A stretch of DNA of 6,869 nucleotides from the NCBI GenBank assembly GCA_019308145.1, contig JAFDIG010000150.1, positions 1 through 6,869 of the forward strand. The letters are read 5' to 3'. The stretch is from Deltaproteobacteria bacterium. Lineage in GTDB: Bacteria > Desulfobacterota > JAFDIG01. Below the pieces are notes generated by a model. It had not been told where the DNA came from and ran no database searches. It was given only the letters and a program-made list of their open reading frames with translations. Below are positions 5,755 through 6,869 of this stretch, one piece after another; the first letter of the stretch is position 1, and every line of letters starts with the position of its first letter. Both the position numbers and the translations under genes were made by a program.

Positions 5755-6869
5755 TATACCTCTATTAATATATTTCCTAAATCATCTATTTTTGCCTTTT
5801 GATTTGGTAAAACAACTGTGGTAGAGCCAAATTCTTCAATAATAGCAGGACCTTCAAACTCTATTTCATAAGGTAAAAGATCTCTTTCAGCCACCTTACA
5901 ATCAATAAATCCCGTATCTTCAAAAAATACCTTTCTTGTATTCCAATTTGGGTTACCTTTTGGTTTTGACTTTTCTGTTGATAGAGCAGGTCTGGGATTG
6001 CGGTACAGGGCAGAAACCCTTATATTTACTATTTCCGTTGGCTCTTTTCTATCAGCATAACCATAAGTCATCTCATATTGATCATAAAAAGCTTTTTCTA
6101 AACTTTCTTGTGTAATAGGATTTGAAATAGGGACATGGATTTCAAATGCTTGTCCAATGTATCTCATATCCATATATCTTATAAACTGAATATCCTCTTT
6201 TGCTATCCCTTTATCCTTAAAACTTTTGTAGGCTTCATCGAGCATATCAGCAAAGATATCTTCTATCTCTTTTACATCAACCTCTCTGGTTTTTACGATA
6301 TGGGTTCTCACCTGATTTATCATTGTATCAGAAGCTAAAAGGCCTAAAGCACACAAGTTTCCCGGAATATTAGGTACAAGAACCTTTTTCATTCCCAGCT
6401 CTTTTGCAAGTTGTGCTGCATGTAAAGGCCCAGCACCACCGAAGGCTACAAGAACAAATTCCCTTGGGTCATAGCCTTTCTGGACTGATATCTCATGAAT
6501 AGCCATTGCCATATTATTTATAACTATCTTTATGATCCCATTAGCCATCTTTATCACATCATATCCCGGGAATTCTTTTGCTATTTTTTCTATTGCTTTT
6601 ATGGATAACTCTTTATTCATTCTTATTTCTTCACCCAATTCCCTATCAGGATTTAGCCTTCCTAAAACTAAATTTGCATCTGTGATTGTTGGCTCTTCTC
6701 CTCCTTTTCCATAGCAGGCAGGACCTGGGTCTGCTCCTGCACTTATAGGCCCAACCCTTAAATTTTTGCCATCAAGCCATGCGATACTGCCTCCCCCTGC
6801 TCCTATGGTTTTAATATCTAAAAAAGGAGTCTTTATAGGATATCCTTTTACCTCTCCTAATGTTGTTAA
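5754..6869 (-). CDS. HyuA-type hydantoinase/oxoprolinase ATPase subunit, 5' end outside the window
   Basis: This is the C-terminal part (371 residues visible) of a HyuA/acetone-carboxylase-beta-type subunit. The family uses ATP to activate a cyclic amide or a ketone/bicarbonate, working in the cytoplasm with a HyuB partner. The frame stays open to the right edge. A TTG at 6638 could be mistaken for a start, but the 77 codons upstream of it are plainly family sequence. Counting from the edge: IGAGGGS at 22-28, GPISAGADPGPACYG at 40-54, TITDANLVLGRL at 61-72, FGGAGPLHA at 143-151, PGNLCALGL at 169-177, RYIGQAFEI at 236-244 and a C-terminal GPAIIEEFGSTTVV at 340-353. Full members have roughly 680-720 residues, so about half is missing, including the N-terminal ATP-binding motifs. 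It stops with TAG 9 bases before hyuB. Hydantoinase, oxoprolinase, lactamase and ketone carboxylase roles cannot be told apart here. Confidence 0.93.
   Translation of the reverse strand, partial: LTTLGEVKGYPIKTPFLDIKTIGAGGGSIAWLDGKNLRVGPISAGADPGPACYGKGGEEPTITDANLVLGRLNPDRELGEEIRMNKELSIKAIEKIAKEFPGYDVIKMANGIIKIVINNMAMAIHEISVQKGYDPREFVLVAFGGAGPLHAAQLAKELGMKKVLVPNIPGNLCALGLLASDTMINQVRTHIVKTREVDVKEIEDIFADMLDEAYKSFKDKGIAKEDIQFIRYMDMRYIGQAFEIHVPISNPITQESLEKAFYDQYEMTYGYADRKEPTEIVNIRVSALYRNPRPALSTEKSKPKGNPNWNTRKVFFEDTGFIDCKVAERDLLPYEIEFEGPAIIEEFGSTTVVLPNQKAKIDDLGNILIEV

Noticed and set aside
6135..6338. 67-codon plus-strand open frame inside the HyuA gene
   Set aside because: Antisense shadow; the hydrophobic look comes from the lysine- and glutamate-rich codons of HyuA read backwards.
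6532..6714. 60-codon plus-strand open frame inside the HyuA gene
   Set aside because: Antisense to conserved HyuA sequence and with no supporting signal.

Overview
The window is one densely packed piece of an operon, read entirely on the minus strand (right to left). It belongs to an AT-rich prokaryote (GC roughly 35-40% by eye), and Shine-Dalgarno sites precede most starts. The genes point to an anaerobe: a tungsten/molybdenum pterin aldehyde oxidoreductase (AOR family), a four-cluster ferredoxin, an ATP-dependent hydantoinase/carboxylase-type pair and a probable UbiD-type decarboxylase. A bacterium seems likelier than an archaeon, but the sequence does not settle this and I do not assign a genus.

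In transcription order: (1) 6869-5754, the C-terminal 371 residues of a HyuA-type ATPase subunit whose start lies beyond the right edge; (2) 5744-3699, a 681-residue HyuB-type subunit with an unusual extra C-terminal domain; (3) 3688-3095, a ferredoxin with 16 cysteines for four [4Fe-4S] clusters; (4) 3098-1362, an AOR-family catalytic subunit of 578 residues, overlapping gene 3 by 4 bases; (5) 1341-148, a 397-residue homocitrate-synthase-like acyltransferase; (6) 138-1, the first 46 residues of a protein that looks like a UbiD-family decarboxylase, cut by the left edge. Gaps are 9, 10, -4, 20 and 9 bases. There is no room for a promoter or terminator between genes, and I found no RNA gene, repeat, CRISPR array or mobile element.

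The genes look like one catabolic or carboxylation module. HyuA and HyuB should form an ATP-dependent enzyme that opens cyclic amides or carboxylates a ketone. The ferredoxin and AOR protein should form an AorAB-like aldehyde/acid oxidoreductase. The acyltransferase would make or break a C-C bond next to a CoA thioester, and the UbiD-like protein would remove or add CO2. The substrate cannot be read from the sequence. The combination itself, the extra domain on HyuB, and the altered motifs in the AOR and homocitrate-synthase-like proteins are the points most worth following up.
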